Positions 48,625-61,098 of a DNA stretch of 64,000 nt are shown piece by piece. The stretch spans positions 25,583,561 through 25,647,560 of the forward strand of contig NC_088775.1 of the NCBI RefSeq assembly GCF_954871325.1, written 5' to 3'. Numbering within the stretch: position 1 is the stretch's first letter; every line of letters begins with the position of its first letter. The notes under the pieces were generated by a model that saw only the letters and a program-made list of their open reading frames with translations, was not told where the DNA came from and did not search any database. Origin of the DNA: Gordionus sp. m RMFG-2023. Taxonomy: Eukaryota > Nematomorpha > Gordioida > Chordodea > Parachordodidae. The translations under genes were made by a program, and so were the position numbers.

Positions 48625-49990
48625 TAAAATATCAAAAAAGATTGACAAATTCCAACTATTTTCTTATTTCTGGTAAAAATAAAAAATTAACATTGTTAAG
48701 AAGGGATTTTTTTGGGATGTTAATATTCGCTAGAAATAGTTATTATTTTTATATTCAACTGTTTAATCAAAAAAAATCGATAACTTTATTTCATTTTTTG
48801 ATCTTATTTACGATGGTGTTATTTAAAATCATAATATAATATATTTAATAAAAATATGTTTTATATTGGTATTAAAATAAAAAATATTCATTTAATATAA
48901 CAAATATGATGTCCTGGGGCAATATTATTTATTTTTTTGTTTAAATAGTTAAATATAAGCAATAACCATCATTCCAACCTAATATCAGTACCCAAAATAA
49001 TCCTTCTCAACATTTTTATTTTTGCCGAAAATAAGAAACTTTAAATTTTTTTTATATTTTCCAATTTTAAGGGCCATAAAATGATTATTAATATATAACT
49101 CTATCTTAAGTATTTTTTGAAAAATAAAGATTTGATGAAATCATGCATTGCACGATTTCGACTTTGAAGGCTTATGTCTTTAGATCTGGTTGAGCTAGCA
49201 CTCTAGAATTTTGATTTTATTAAAATTTACTACATAAATAACTAACTTGTCAAGTTTCATTCATTTTTGAGTCCAAAACTTTGTTGATTTGTATTGGAAT
49301 GACCCAGGGAAACTTTACGGTTCTTAAGAAATCAGGTTAAAAGCATTCTGCATGGTTTCTTATAACCCTATATAGTAAGAACCCAAAATTTATACATATT
49401 TTAATTATGCAGGATATTATGTTTTCAAATTTCTCTTTTAAAACCCAATTTAATCTTTTCTTTTGTATAGTTGTTCAAAATGGCTTTCTCTTAAACTACA
49501 TAAAATAGTGATGTAAACAACATTTTAAATGATTTTTTTTCCCTTATGAAAGGAATATCTCATTGAATGTGATCTAAGCTGATATAAAAACTTGTCTTTC
49601 AATTGCAAAAATCTAAACAAAAGAGATATACAGATTTTTAAAACAAGTTTTTGAATCTTTTTTTTTAATTGGTTTTTATAGAATTCCTTTATTTTGAGTA
49701 TTAGAAACCTCAATATTATTATTGTAATCTTAGTAGATTGAGAGCTAATTAATTAGCTATCTTTTTTCCAAAATTTCTTCTCTTGAGTTAACAGTGATCA
49801 TACAAATGCGGATATTTGTGGTCTTCTCTCTACTCCTCTGAAGAAAAAAAAACTTAGAAAGGTTATAAAAAATTATAATATAATTTAGAAAATAAGTAGA
49901 ATATAGTTATTTTTAAAATATAGATAAATTAACATGGACATTTGGTGATTTTAGCTAATTTCATAATTTCCTTTTAAAAATTAAAAATAT
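48625..49990. other. AT-rich spacer
   Basis: No feature supported. Confidence 0.4.
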
Positions 49991-49999
49991 ATCCATATA

Positions 50000-51400
50000 T
50001 AGATCTTTGCGCCGACGAAACTATCGCGGCCGGCGCGAGTTTCAAAAATCTAATCGGCTATCGGCGGAGCACTAATTTTTAGCTCATCAGCATAAGCGGC
50101 ATAAATCGGCACATCGTTATTAATTTTTTATAACATCTATATTTTTTAATTGCATATTAAATTTTTTTTTAGAAAAATTAAAATATACACTACACTACAG
50201 ATATCTCGATATATTTTTAGATCTTTATTGAAGAGAAAACTCATGAATTTAAAATCAATTTTATAATCCAAATGTATAAATATTAGTTTATTTAAATTTT
50301 CCGGACATAATGATGATCTCTTTGAATTCAACGTCAACCCAGTGGTAGAGAAAACGCTTTCTTTAAGTGTACTATTTGCCGGAACATGAATAATTTTTTT
50401 TAGCTAGCGTGAAAAAATTAGAAATTTCGATCCTCTTTTCTCTAGAAATTTAGAAAATTTATATCGTGTGAATGACATTTTCTGAGATGTATAGGGTATT
50501 CTTATTCTAAATCACTTAAATTCATAATTTTGTTATTGAATATTTAGTTATTAATTTTGTCAACTAATTTGAATTTAATATCTCCTCTTAATTCTCAATC
50601 TGTGTTTACTACCCTAATATTTTCATATTCTATAAGGTTTAAGTGCTTTATAATTTATTCTGACGCTGAGTAATCTTGCTCTATTATACTCTTTGATATC
50701 AATTTCAATTTTTGAAATCTTGGGTCCAGAGTGAAGCCAACACCTAGATTATTTTTGAAAAATAGCTTATAATCTTATAGAAAATGATTTCTAAGTTATC
50801 ATTACCATTTACTATTACATTTGTTTCCAATTACACTTCTAAAAAGTGAAGCCAAGTTTAATGTAGGCCTTTTTGTGTAGATAGAAATTCAACTGTTTCT
50901 TTAAATTTTAAAAGAAAAGCTAATACTTCTTCTACTAGATTTGATTAGATAGTTTCCCGATTCTTTTCAAAATGTTATTAATTAAATTTTTATTTTCTTC
51001 AGATATGCTTTTAGGCATAATTAATATGCCATGCCATCTGGTTGGGACATTTAATTTTAATTTTTTTATATGAGTCATCATTGGAATCGCCAATTTGAAA
51101 ACGGGGATCAGGGTATGGATTAGTGCTAACAGTATCTAGCATATCTGATGTAAGATCCATTGTACTTTAACATTTTCTTTGATTTACTTAACATTTTCTT
51201 TGATTTACCTCGAACTCAAATTAAATATCTGGAGTTTTATATCTTAGAGCAGTAATAATTTCTCTTATTCTTTTGATAAGATTTTCAATGAAAGGTATTT
51301 AATACCATCCACTATATTGTAACCAGATTATGCAAACCGTGACCCAAACATATGTAGTGTTTATATTCACTTAATCAAACACTATTTCTAAATTTAAAAA
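50000..51400 (-). mobile_element. second, decayed copy of the 9786-type hAT
   Basis: The 3' end reads TAGATCTTTGCGCCGACG, matching the end of the 9786-20617 hAT, followed by a GC island (50005-50115). On the - strand 50390-50260 gives PANSTLKESVFSTTGLTLN then SKRSSLCPENLNKLIFIH, the hAT dimerisation region. About 51300-51200 gives LIKRIREIITALRYKTPDI, the same block as at 18962-19093. The other end was not found, so the copy is truncated or its 5' end is too diverged. Several stops are present. Confidence 0.75.
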
Positions 51401-53790
51401 TATGTTAAATTGTAGTAACTTTTGGAATTTTTGATTGATTGAATTCTAAAATGATGTTAAAATAAGTATAAAATAAGAATTTATCAAAATCTTGATTATC
51501 ATAAATAAAATTACAACGGTAATATTGACTAAATTTAGAATAAAAATGCATAAAATATGAAAATTATTTTTTAAAAAATTTCCGGCCATGCGTCGCCGTG
51601 ATTTTTATAAACGGTGGGGTTTACATTTTAAAACACCTATATTTTCCTTATATTTTAAAATTAAATTCTAAATAAATTTTTGCTAACATTATTATTATAT
51701 ATATTTATTAGCGTTGAAAGTTACTTTTGAAGGTAACTATTTAAATTATTTCAAGGTATCTAGTTACTAGTTACAGCTAAAATTTAAAAATAACTAGTTA
51801 CATTAATAGTTATATACATAATTTATGGCCAACATTAACATTTTTAATATAATTTTTATATGATTTAGTTAAAGAAATAATTGCACTGAAAAACTATCAT
51901 TTAATTATTGTATTGAAAAAAATATATAACATTTTATTATATAACCCAAATATACAAATAACACAATATAATATTTATTTTTCATAATAATTTGAACTAA
52001 AAACTTTTTATCGACTTAAGTTGGCTATTTTTTAAAATTTATGTGTAATAAATAGTGTGCTAGTTTTTCCTTAAATTTCAAAAAAAAATACGAATCCAAT
52101 AATTTAGTATTCGTATTGTACGAGGAATAAAAATTATTATTTGTATTCTATTTAAATTATTTGAATAATTCGTTTTTTAAAAATATTATAAAATAATCCA
52201 CATGAAAATATGTTGACAGAATATTTTTATTGCACCTCTAGATAAAAAAATTATCATAATAATTCGATGATAAAGAACATGCCAACAAGTTATTAACTAA
52301 ATTAAAATGTTATAATGCCTGACGAATTTTTTAAAGTAAATAGTTTTTCTTTCTTTATAAGACATGGGATTTTTTGAGAGAAATTAGTTTCAACTAAGAA
52401 AATTCGCAGGCAGTTGTATATAACCTTGTTATTCACATAGGTTTCAATATAAATGATAAATAATTACATTTTATTAAAAACATAATAATTATCCGAATAA
52501 TTTGAAGATTCTAATTTGTAGAATTAACAAATTATTCAAATAATTAGTCGAATATTTGTGTTATTCTTTTTATTGTAATCATAATTTTATATTCGTATTG
52601 TTTTTTGTATTCATCGATTGACATTTATTCTAATCGTTTTTGAATAGGCCTACTATAAATTTAAGCTTTCTTAGACTAAACAAACATTTTACAGGATACA
52701 GGAGGAGTGCAATGTAGATGAGTATGAAGTAATTCGAATTTGTGAAATAAGATAATTAAAAAAATATTTTTTTTAAACATTTTTTTTAAAAAGTACTTTT
52801 TTAGTTACATTTCAAGAAATAATTAGTTACAGTTACTAGTTGCATCTTTAATCTTACCTAACAACACTAATATTTATATTAATTTAAATTTAAATTATTT
52901 TTGAATATGCAAGCTAAAAATCAAAGATTGTTGTATATCAATGAGATGGGGTAGTAAATATTTAGATTAGAGGTTAGCTGGGTCCATAGTCCGAGCTGGG
53001 AAAAATAATTTTGGGCTGGGCCAGACGATTGTGCTAAATATTTTACAAACAAGACCGAAGTTTGAAAATGTTTTTAAAGCTGATAATTAGGAAAATTTAT
53101 GTCGTTTTCCTTCATAAAAAACCAATATGGCTTGGACTGGCTTAACTTTTTAAAACGTTTCATCCGCACATTAGAATCGGCCTGAGCTGCCATTTAATTT
53201 AGATATTATTTATATCATGATATAATCATTTTAAAATATAACTTGATGTTTTTAGATACTTATTTATTTGATTTAATATTCAAGCATTTTTTATACAGAA
53301 GGTTATTTAGTAATTCATAAATTAACCTTAAATCTTTGTCAACAATCTATTTTTACCTCTCATCTATCATTTCAATATTTGTTTTTATTTTAATATTTTA
53401 TTAATATACTTTTTGAAAATTTAAAGATTATCATTTTACATGATATATATTTTTTTGCCACACAAAAATATAACGATTCTACTAAAAATATACCTACTAG
53501 ATTGATTTAGAAGATTTATATCAAGCTGCATCCGAAGCATCAAAAAATTAAATTTAAAAATAAAACTTTTAGCACTAATGTCTTTTTTAAAGTTTTAAAA
53601 TTACTGAAACAAAATTTTTATGAAGCCATTTTCTTACTAAAAGAAATTTTCACTGTAAAATAGTAATCTTAATTCCAACATTCAATATGTATTTAAAATA
53701 TACATATTAAATCTATATTATACCAATATTTTTGCCTAAAAAATCATTTTTAAAGAGGCTTAAGAATTACATTATAATTTAATTTGCTAG
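51400..53790. other. AT-rich spacer
   Basis: No confirmed gene. At 52987-53190 a patch with GGGCTGGGCC and CGGCCTGAGC boxes may be a very eroded GGCCCGGCC-type MITE. At 52692-52755 an AG-preceded stretch reads IQEECNVDEYEVIRICEI, an exon candidate without support. Presumably this interval is an intron or upstream region of the ELYS-like exons. Confidence 0.35.
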
Positions 53791-55032
53791 GGCTTGATTT
53801 ATGTTTCTTGTTTGGAGTATTGTCCATCAATAGACTGCTTGTTATGCGGGTTTTCCAACGGAAATTTTGAGATTTGGAACCTTGTGCCATTACATTTACT
53901 CTATGAAAACACATGGGAAGCAGTTGGTGACGTTCCACTCCATTGCTTTGTCTCTCACGCCAGTTTTCAAGAACCCGAGAATGATCCAGTTGCTTTTTAC
54001 TACGTTTGGGTAGCACGCCAAACTATATCAGCCCCCTATGGCCCCTCGAATCGTGGTAAGTTAGTATTTTATAATGTTGGAAAAAGGTAGAAAGGGATTT
54101 AATGAGCGGATAAAAAAGAAGTTCAAAAGGAAGGAAATAAAATAAGACATTTAAAAAAGTAGAATTTTTTTGGATTTCTCAAAATAAAATTAAAATTTTT
54201 TTAAAACAAATATTTAGATTTGAAAGGCGGAAACCCAAAATTTACCTTATATCAACTCAGGTTTAAGACAAAATCAACTGACCCCTCGCCCATAACCTAC
54301 AAGGAGTTCGTAGAATGTCGACCCTGTTTAACTATAGATAGCGGTAATATTAGCTCCCTTTTGTTCGCCGGTACGCGGGTTGACGGTAACACCGAAAACA
54401 TTAGAATACTCGATTTGGTGGCTCATCCTGATTACTGCTCTCCTAAAAATATTAAAGTTATCTTCTTTAACTCTCTTTCTTGACTTTTTATTGGATTGTA
54501 ATTGTAAAATATCAAGAATAGAAGGAAGGAAGTCCTCATCTTACATTGTTTTACCGCTTAACACGCCAAAAATTGATAAGTAGGACACGGAAAAAAATTC
54601 TTAAATATAAATTATTTGACCCAACAAAATATTAAGATCTCCTCTGACTTGAACGTTCCGATACCCAAAAACAACAATCACGAATACGACAGCAATCTAA
54701 CATTCATCGTACTCGAACTTATTTGCCCACGATTGGTTAAAACTCCCTTTAAATCCGCCAAGAGAAAGATAACGGACGACGAAACAGGTTTGATGAATAG
54801 CAGTTTTATAGCCGTATTCGCGTTTGACATGAATGCCTGGTACGCGGCCAAGATGCCTAGCGCCTTGACAATCCGAATATCTCACTTGCCCCCCTTTTTA
54901 ATGAAGAAACAATTAAAAATTCAAGATGAGCCAGGGTGTTATGGATTTTACGACGGCGGGACGACATTGACCCCATACCTGTGCGGCTTTTTGGGTAAAG
55001 CTGATCTCGAAAAAGTTTGTAAAATCTGTTGA
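53791..55032 (+). CDS. AHCTF1: ELYS-like nucleoporin beta-propeller, partial (three exons)
   Basis: Exon A is 53791-54055 after a TTTGCTAG acceptor, with a GTAAGT donor. Exon B starts at 54218 after TATTTAG, giving a phase-matched DLKGGNPKF joint across a 162-nt intron, and ends near 54417 (tentative). Exon C runs from about 54647 to either a GTAAAG donor at 54995 or the stop at 55030. Diagnostic peptides are HASFQEPENDPVAFYYVWVA and FAFDMNAWYAAKMPSAL, which I match from memory to the ELYS propeller segments QEPENDPRxxxYLW and LFDINRWYHAQMPDSL. ELYS seeds nuclear-pore assembly on chromatin. Only the middle and end of the propeller are here; earlier and later exons are missing or beyond recognition, so this may be a fragment of a long-intron gene or a relic. 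Codon use is GC-richer than the surroundings, favouring real coding history. Confidence 0.65.
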
Positions 55033-55460
55033 AAATAGTAATTATAAATTTAAATACTCACTCCTTTTTTTTATTTCCTTTATGTGTACTTTACCTTTAA
55101 TATGTTTTTCGTTATCACATGCTATTGGTTTATTTATTAATTACGTCAGAATTTATATCAGACTTGGGACAAACTAAACCAAAAAACCACCATTGGCTGA
55201 GATATTTTACAACAGCTGTGAATTTAATGAAATTTTTAGGCTTAATACATTTTTCTTTATGTATAGAAGGTCAAAATTAAGTTAATTTCGCTTAGTAAGC
55301 CAACCCTAAAATAAACGGATTTAATCAATCATAGTACTGTCAAATATATTTGGCCATCGAATTGTTTAAGGAAGTTGCCCACATCAGTACCATCAAAAGG
55401 GCTAACGTTAACATTTATTACTCTGAAAAAATTATCAAATGTTATTTATAGTGTTCAAGA
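55033..55460. other. spacer between ELYS-like exons and LINE
   Basis: No feature supported. It may be intron if exon C splices onward. Confidence 0.4.
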
Positions 55461-55467
55461 GCATATA

Positions 55468-58400
55468 CTTCTTCTTCTCCGTTTTATGGCGATTTCCAGG
55501 TTTACCCGGGTAGGCCAGTTTTCCCTCTGATTTTTCTTTTCCATTTTTGACGGTCCTGAGCATCAATACTTGTAAGATTCAAGCTTCTCATATCCGCCGC
55601 TATCACATTTGTCCACGTCATCTTGGGTCTTCCTCTAGGTCTTGATCCTCCTACTTCCATCATTGTGCATCTCTTTACCCAGTCATCTCTTGTCATACGT
55701 TCCACATGCCCAAACCATCTTAGTCTATTTCGTCGCATTACCATACCAATCATTTCTATACCTAATCTTGCTCGCAATTCCTTGCTAGTTTTTCTCTCTC
55801 TCAGAGATACCCCACACATCCATCTAACCATCCTCATCTCTGTTCTTTCTAATTTGGCTTCGTGAATTGCTTTCATTGCCCATGTTTCACCGCCATAAAC
55901 TAAACAACTCCTCACGCAGCTTACGTAAACTTTCCCCTTTAACTTCAGAGAAACTTTTTTATTTGTAAGAATAGATGACATCTCTCTGAACTTCTTCCAA
56001 GCTTGTCTGATCCTTGCAACAACAGCAGAATCTACACCACCATCTGCGTTTAGCATATCACCTAAATAACAAAACTTATCCACTTTTTCTAGGGTTAACC
56101 CATTGCCAATATCCAGACCACCATTTTTTAGGTTATCATTATTATGTATCCCTTTCATGCATGTTTTACAAATAAAGGTCATTCTTTCTAACATCAAACT
56201 GCCTTTTTTCCCACTACATCTTTTATGTACCCATTTCTGGCATCTGGTGCATTGGATAGAATTTCTAGCAACTCCTTTCCCACATACACCACAAGGCCAC
56301 TTACCTGATTCTTCTATCTTTAGATTTTCCCCACCAATCATCACCTTTGTTTTTGATGCATTCATTTTCAGGCCCTTTGCTTCCATAGTCATCTTCCATT
56401 TACTAACTTTATCCCTCAATTCTCCCTCACTGTTTGCCATTAATACAAGGTCATCTGCATATAATATCTCCCAGGGAAGTCCTTCACGCATTTCTCTAGC
56501 CACCACATCCATTACTAAGATAAATAATAATGGACTCAGCACGGATCCTTGATGAAGTCCTACCTTCACCTCAAAGCTGTCACTATCACCATGATCCGTC
56601 CGTACTGCTGTTTGTGCTCCAACATACATTGCCATCACTGCGGTAACTAACCATTCCTCCACACCGGATTTTCTCAAGGCCCATTTTGTAATCTCACGCG
56701 GCACCCTATCAAATGCTTTCTCCAAATCAACAAACGCATAATAGAGTTTCTTTTCCTTCGCAAGATACTTCTCCTGAATTTGTCTCACCACAAAAATTGC
56801 ATCTGTCGTGCCTTTTCCCGATGTAAAACCAAACTGCATTTCATCAATTTTGATTTGTTCCCTTATCCGCTTTTCTAACACTCTCTCAAAAACTTTCATT
56901 GCATGTTCCAAGAGTTTAATAGCTCTGTAAGACCCACAATCTAAAGGATCACCTTTCCCCTTGTATACTGGGATAATTATACTTCTTCGCCAGTCCTCGG
57001 GAATAGTACCTTCTGTGACAATCTGATTTGCTAAATTCATTAACCATTCAATCCCTAAATCATCAGAACCTTTAAACATCTCTGATACCACCATCGTTAA
57101 ACCCGATGCCTTCCCTTTCTTCATCTTTTTCACTGCTCTCCTTATCTCGTCCTTGCCAAATTTACACCCTGGACCTTCTACCTTTGCACAACTAATATTA
57201 TTATTCCATTCATTTTCTTCATTCAAAAGTCCTTTCATGTAAATCTTCCAGGTGTTCTTAATACCACTACTATCAATCGTCATTTTTCCTTCCATATTTT
57301 TCAAACACTTTACACCTATCACATCCTGCCTCTTTTTTGACATCTGTTTTGCCATTCTAACCATATTTCCAATTCCATCAGCGCATTTCATTTCTTTAGC
57401 AAACTCGTGTCTTTTTTCTTCTTGAGCCTTCGCTATTAATTTCTTAGCATTTCTTTTAGCCATCTTGTAAATAACATTATCACTATTTTCTTTGCTATTA
57501 TACCATACTTTGAAACACCTCCGTTTCTCATCCAAGGCTTTCGCTACCTCTGGGCTCCACCACCAAGTCTCCTTATGTCTAGGCGGCCCTTTTGTCCATC
57601 CACATACCTCCTCAGTTGTCATTACCCAAGCTTTCTTCATGGCTTCCCACTTGTCATTCACCCCAGATGCTTGTGCCACCTCCGCCTCCCTAATCGCCAA
57701 TGCCATATTGAATTGACGTCTAGCATTCTCCTCCTTCAATTTCCAAACCTTCAGCCTTGGGACAAACTTTCTTTTAGTGACCCTGGCACCTTTAAGAGTG
57801 AGATCTCCTACAACTAGTCGATGCTGATTTATACATTCCTCTCCCGGTATCACTTTCACATTTTTTATTATACATCGATCACATCTCCTTAATAACAAGT
57901 AATCCACAACACTTTTGGTACTACCCGACTTATAAGTCACCAGCTTCTCTGATTCTTTCTTAAACATTGTATTACAAACAATCATATCCATAGCATCACT
58001 AAATTCTAAAATCCTCTCTCCTTCCAAATTTCTCATGCCATAACTGAACCCTCCATGTACTCCTTCATAACCCTCACTACTCGCTCCCACATGTCCATTC
58101 AGATCGCCAGCCAGGATAATCCCCTCTTCATTTGCCAGTCTCGATGTCACCCCCAATAGACTGTCCCAAAATACATCTTTCTCTTCTTCACTTCTTCCAA
58201 CCTGAGGAACATATGCCGAGATCATATTATATAGCTTTCTACCAATAATCATCTTGATAACCATTATCTGGTTGTCTAGCCTTCTCACTTCGACTACTTT
58301 GTCTACCAATTTCTCCGCAACCAATACCCCAACTCCAGCCTTACCATCATTACCTCCTTGCCAAAAGAATTTATACTTTTCGCTAGTCTTGCCAATCATT

Positions 58401-58740
58401 CTGGTCCCATTTCCTTTCCATCTAGTCTCCTGTATGCAGCACACATCTATATGTCTTCTGTGCAATACATCGACGACTTCTCCCGCTCTTCCCGTCATAC
58501 TCCCAACATTCCATGTCGCGACCCTAACTCGATCACCCGTAAACTGGTTTCTCCACTTTTTATTAGGTCGTTTATGGCCGTCATAGGTTTCATTTTCATG
58601 AATAGTGGTTCCACCAGGTTTCCCATCCTTCTTTTTGTCGTAGGCGGATGAGGAGGCCCACGGGGTACTTTGGGCTGTACCCCGCCCATGCTTTGTTGTA
58701 ACCATAGGCATGCAAAGAATATGGGTGGTGACGATATGGT
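55468..58740 (-). mobile_element. APE-type LINE with uninterrupted frame
   Basis: The element is on the - strand. Its 3' end carries a short GGAGAAGAAGAAG tail (about 55468-55482), as in RTE-like LINEs that end in simple repeats rather than poly(A). It contains one open frame for endonuclease and reverse transcriptase. The 5' edge is placed near 58740, where an LTR-like sequence begins, so it may be slightly 5'-truncated or may have landed in that older LTR. No target duplication was identified. Confidence 0.85.
55502..58711 (-). CDS. LINE endonuclease/reverse transcriptase, 1069 residues
   Basis: One uninterrupted frame. Residues ~60-305 form an AP-endonuclease domain (VATWNVGSMTG, IQETRWKG, LAGDLNGHVG, SVVDYLLL, HRLVVGDL). 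Residues ~565-775 form the reverse transcriptase (EDWRRSIIIPVYKGKGD, FGFTSGKGTTDAIF, AFVDLEKAFDRVP, GLHQGSVLSPLLF, and the YADDLVLMA active site). At ~803-851 is a PHD-like Cys/His cluster (CGVCGKG ... CTRCQKWVHKRC ... CKTC). The C-terminus has the usual LINE tail (FCYLGDMLNADGG, LRWFGHVERM, RPRGRPKMTW). All catalytic motifs look present, so this copy could be recently active. It is far GC-richer than its surroundings, suggesting a recent arrival. The clade is probably RTE-like. The first ~60 residues may be non-native. Confidence 0.92.
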   Translation of the reverse strand: MPMVTTKHGRGTAQSTPWASSSAYDKKKDGKPGGTTIHENETYDGHKRPNKKWRNQFTGDRVRVATWNVGSMTGRAGEVVDVLHRRHIDVCCIQETRWKGNGTRMIGKTSEKYKFFWQGGNDGKAGVGVLVAEKLVDKVVEVRRLDNQIMVIKMIIGRKLYNMISAYVPQVGRSEEEKDVFWDSLLGVTSRLANEEGIILAGDLNGHVGASSEGYEGVHGGFSYGMRNLEGERILEFSDAMDMIVCNTMFKKESEKLVTYKSGSTKSVVDYLLLRRCDRCIIKNVKVIPGEECINQHRLVVGDLTLKGARVTKRKFVPRLKVWKLKEENARRQFNMALAIREAEVAQASGVNDKWEAMKKAWVMTTEEVCGWTKGPPRHKETWWWSPEVAKALDEKRRCFKVWYNSKENSDNVIYKMAKRNAKKLIAKAQEEKRHEFAKEMKCADGIGNMVRMAKQMSKKRQDVIGVKCLKNMEGKMTIDSSGIKNTWKIYMKGLLNEENEWNNNISCAKVEGPGCKFGKDEIRRAVKKMKKGKASGLTMVVSEMFKGSDDLGIEWLMNLANQIVTEGTIPEDWRRSIIIPVYKGKGDPLDCGSYRAIKLLEHAMKVFERVLEKRIREQIKIDEMQFGFTSGKGTTDAIFVVRQIQEKYLAKEKKLYYAFVDLEKAFDRVPREITKWALRKSGVEEWLVTAVMAMYVGAQTAVRTDHGDSDSFEVKVGLHQGSVLSPLLFILVMDVVAREMREGLPWEILYADDLVLMANSEGELRDKVSKWKMTMEAKGLKMNASKTKVMIGGENLKIEESGKWPCGVCGKGVARNSIQCTRCQKWVHKRCSGKKGSLMLERMTFICKTCMKGIHNNDNLKNGGLDIGNGLTLEKVDKFCYLGDMLNADGGVDSAVVARIRQAWKKFREMSSILTNKKVSLKLKGKVYVSCVRSCLVYGGETWAMKAIHEAKLERTEMRMVRWMCGVSLRERKTSKELRARLGIEMIGMVMRRNRLRWFGHVERMTRDDWVKRCTMMEVGGSRPRGRPKMTWTNVIAADMRSLNLTSIDAQDRQKWKRKIRGKTGLPG

Positions 58741-59734
58741 GCGAGGTTCGAGTCAGTAAAAATATATTTTATTAACTTTATTGACTAATTTCTTTTTCTT
58801 TTCTTAAGGTATTTATACGTTTTATAAAATATAAATTAGAATATAAAAAATAAAATAATATAAAAAAAAGTAAAGTTAAACCGAAAGTTATATAAATAAG
58901 GTTACGCAAAATAATAAGTAATATAAGTTGAATTACAAAAATAAAAAGTTAAGTTGAAAAGATAAATTTGAATTCATAAAATGTAATATAAAAATAAAAT
59001 TAGATTACAAAAATATATAATTATAATAACGCAACATTCTCCCTCTTCTGATAATTTCATCGGAGAAGACACAGAGAGTTTGTTGTCCAAGTGGTTTATC
59101 GTTTTGGTAATCAAGTTGTATCACAAATCATCATAACGTTGGCTTGTCCAATCGTTGGTTTGTATAAATCGATTTTGCACGTTGGTTTGTTTAAATCGCA
59201 AGCTCGATATCCATATCGTAAATTGTCTCCATTGATCATAGCTTGTTTGATAGTACTCAATTGTTAATTGTCATTTTTCCGAAATTGTTATTATCATAAA
59301 TAAGTTGCGAATAAGAAATAATAGTTCATCATAAGAATAAATGAAGAATGATAAATCAACAAAATAAGTTGCGAATAAGAAATAATAGTTCATCATAAGA
59401 ATAAATGAAGAATGATAAATCAATAAGATTGTTATATTTTTAGCGTTTTAATATAAGCGTTTTAATATTTAATTTAGTTTATGCAATTTAATATTTATTT
59501 TATATTTTAAGTTACATAGTTTTTTAAATAAGCAGGTTTATTTTTAATTCGCACAGGTCTAGAGATAGGTGTTATATCATTATTATCAGTAATTTTTATA
59601 TTTTTGTCCATACTTCCCTCCTTAAAAGAATCCTTAGAGTCATTGTTAATAATTGTGTTAAAACAGTTTCTAATTCTTATTTGATCTAAATGTCTCCTCA
59701 AAATACCTTTCTCAGTCTTAATTTGGAACATCAT
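58740..59734 (-). mobile_element. 3' remnant of a gypsy-like LTR element
   Basis: A fossil fragment on the - strand. The integrase tail is at 59734-59507 (KGILRRHLDQIRIRN ... SRPVRIKNKPAYLKNY), a form common at the end of Ty3/gypsy pol. A polypurine-like AGAAGAGGGAGA lies at 59037-59049 and is followed on the element strand by TGTTGCGTT, a plausible LTR start, extending to about 58740. A 64-bp tandem duplication sits between (59302 and 59366). Only the 3' part survives. Confidence 0.6.
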
Positions 59735-60440
59735 ATCACTTTCCTTATGTGTGATTATACTATTTTTAGATAATTTATTCTACAAATTTATGCAGAATGC
59801 TAAGAGAAAAGATATGTTTTATAGGAGCAATCTCATAAATCGAACCAAAAAATATCTTTTGATTTATAAACTAATGAAAAAAAGTCCCAGAAAAGGTTTT
59901 GAAACTTTCAGTGATAAAAAAATTGCTCTGGGTTATTGAAATGATAGTCGTCGATGGTGAGCAATCAAAAAACACTATTAGGTTGGGTTTTCCATCATAA
60001 ATTAGGTCTTTAGGTCCACTTTTGCATGCCTTTCGCTACATTATATTTTTCATAAGATAATTTTGGGTTTTCACTTATTTTTTTATAAATATGCTTTTTT
60101 TATATTTAAAATTTGTTAATTTTTATTAATTTTTCTTTCAAGTTCTTCTTTATAGTGATATATTGTATACATTTCTCGGCAAGAGGGGAAGGGCGGGTGT
60201 GTAAGGGGAAATTTTTTATTAACTCAAAATGATATAAATGATAACAGGCAAATTTACTAAAAAAAATATAGTTTAGTATAATATATTTTGAATTTGAAAT
60301 TTATCTAAACTAATTTTTTTAAAGTTTTTATGTTCAAAAAATTATAAAATTTGCAAATTTTAAAAGATCATAAATTTAACAAAAATGTTCAAAGAAAAAA
60401 ATATCCAACGCCAAAGTTGTCTTATTATTAAGCATTGGTG
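59735..60440. other. AT-rich spacer
   Basis: Nothing supported. Confidence 0.4.
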
Positions 60441-60891
60441 ATTAATGGGTTAACTCTCTATGAGCTGTCGAATAGGACTTGATTCGATAACTTTTCAGCC
60501 CGACCTTTTTAATTTCGATAAAATTTTGTATGCTGAGAGAATATCATCTGAAAGCATCGAATCCAAAATTTTAGCTTCCTAGTACTCATAGTTCCAGAGA
60601 TATCAATGGTCAAAAGTGCCAAAAATGACTTTTTTCGAAAAATACGATTTTTTGAAATTGAGATAAGTTAAAAAGTAATGATTTTTAAAATATAAATTAT
60701 ATGTCATTTTGTAACTCTATTAAAGGCCTTTTATTAAATATTAAGGATTTTTTTGAAATAATATTGTTGCTATTTTTATTTACGTTATAAATTTTAAACA
60801 TAAAAATTTTAGGTGTTTCGCTTTTCAAATTTTTTTAAATTTAATATTTTCCTATTCTCTAACCTTATATCTATTTATAAAAAAATTTAAA

Positions 60892-61060
60892 CTTGGGACA
60901 GCCATGGGTTTTTTAGTTATTACGATTTAAAAAATCAAAAAATAAATATTTTTTTCAAAAATAGATGGCGCTCCTTTATAAAATAACGTGTTTTGTTATA
61001 ATAATTATTTTTTTTCACTTTTAAACATGAATAATATGATTTTCCAGCATTACTATCAAG
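60892..61060 (+). repeat. left long inverted repeat (visible part)
   Basis: About 90 percent identical by eye to the reverse complement of 63825-64000, including runs of exact match such as AAAATAGATGGCGCTCCTTT. The outer limit is unknown because its partner is cut by the window end. Confidence 0.88.
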
Positions 61061-61098
61061 AAAAAATATTATATAGACCTTTTGATTGGCTTACTTAT

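Noticed and set aside
55623-58651. + strand frames opposite the LINE
   Set aside because: Antisense shadows of the 1069-residue frame.
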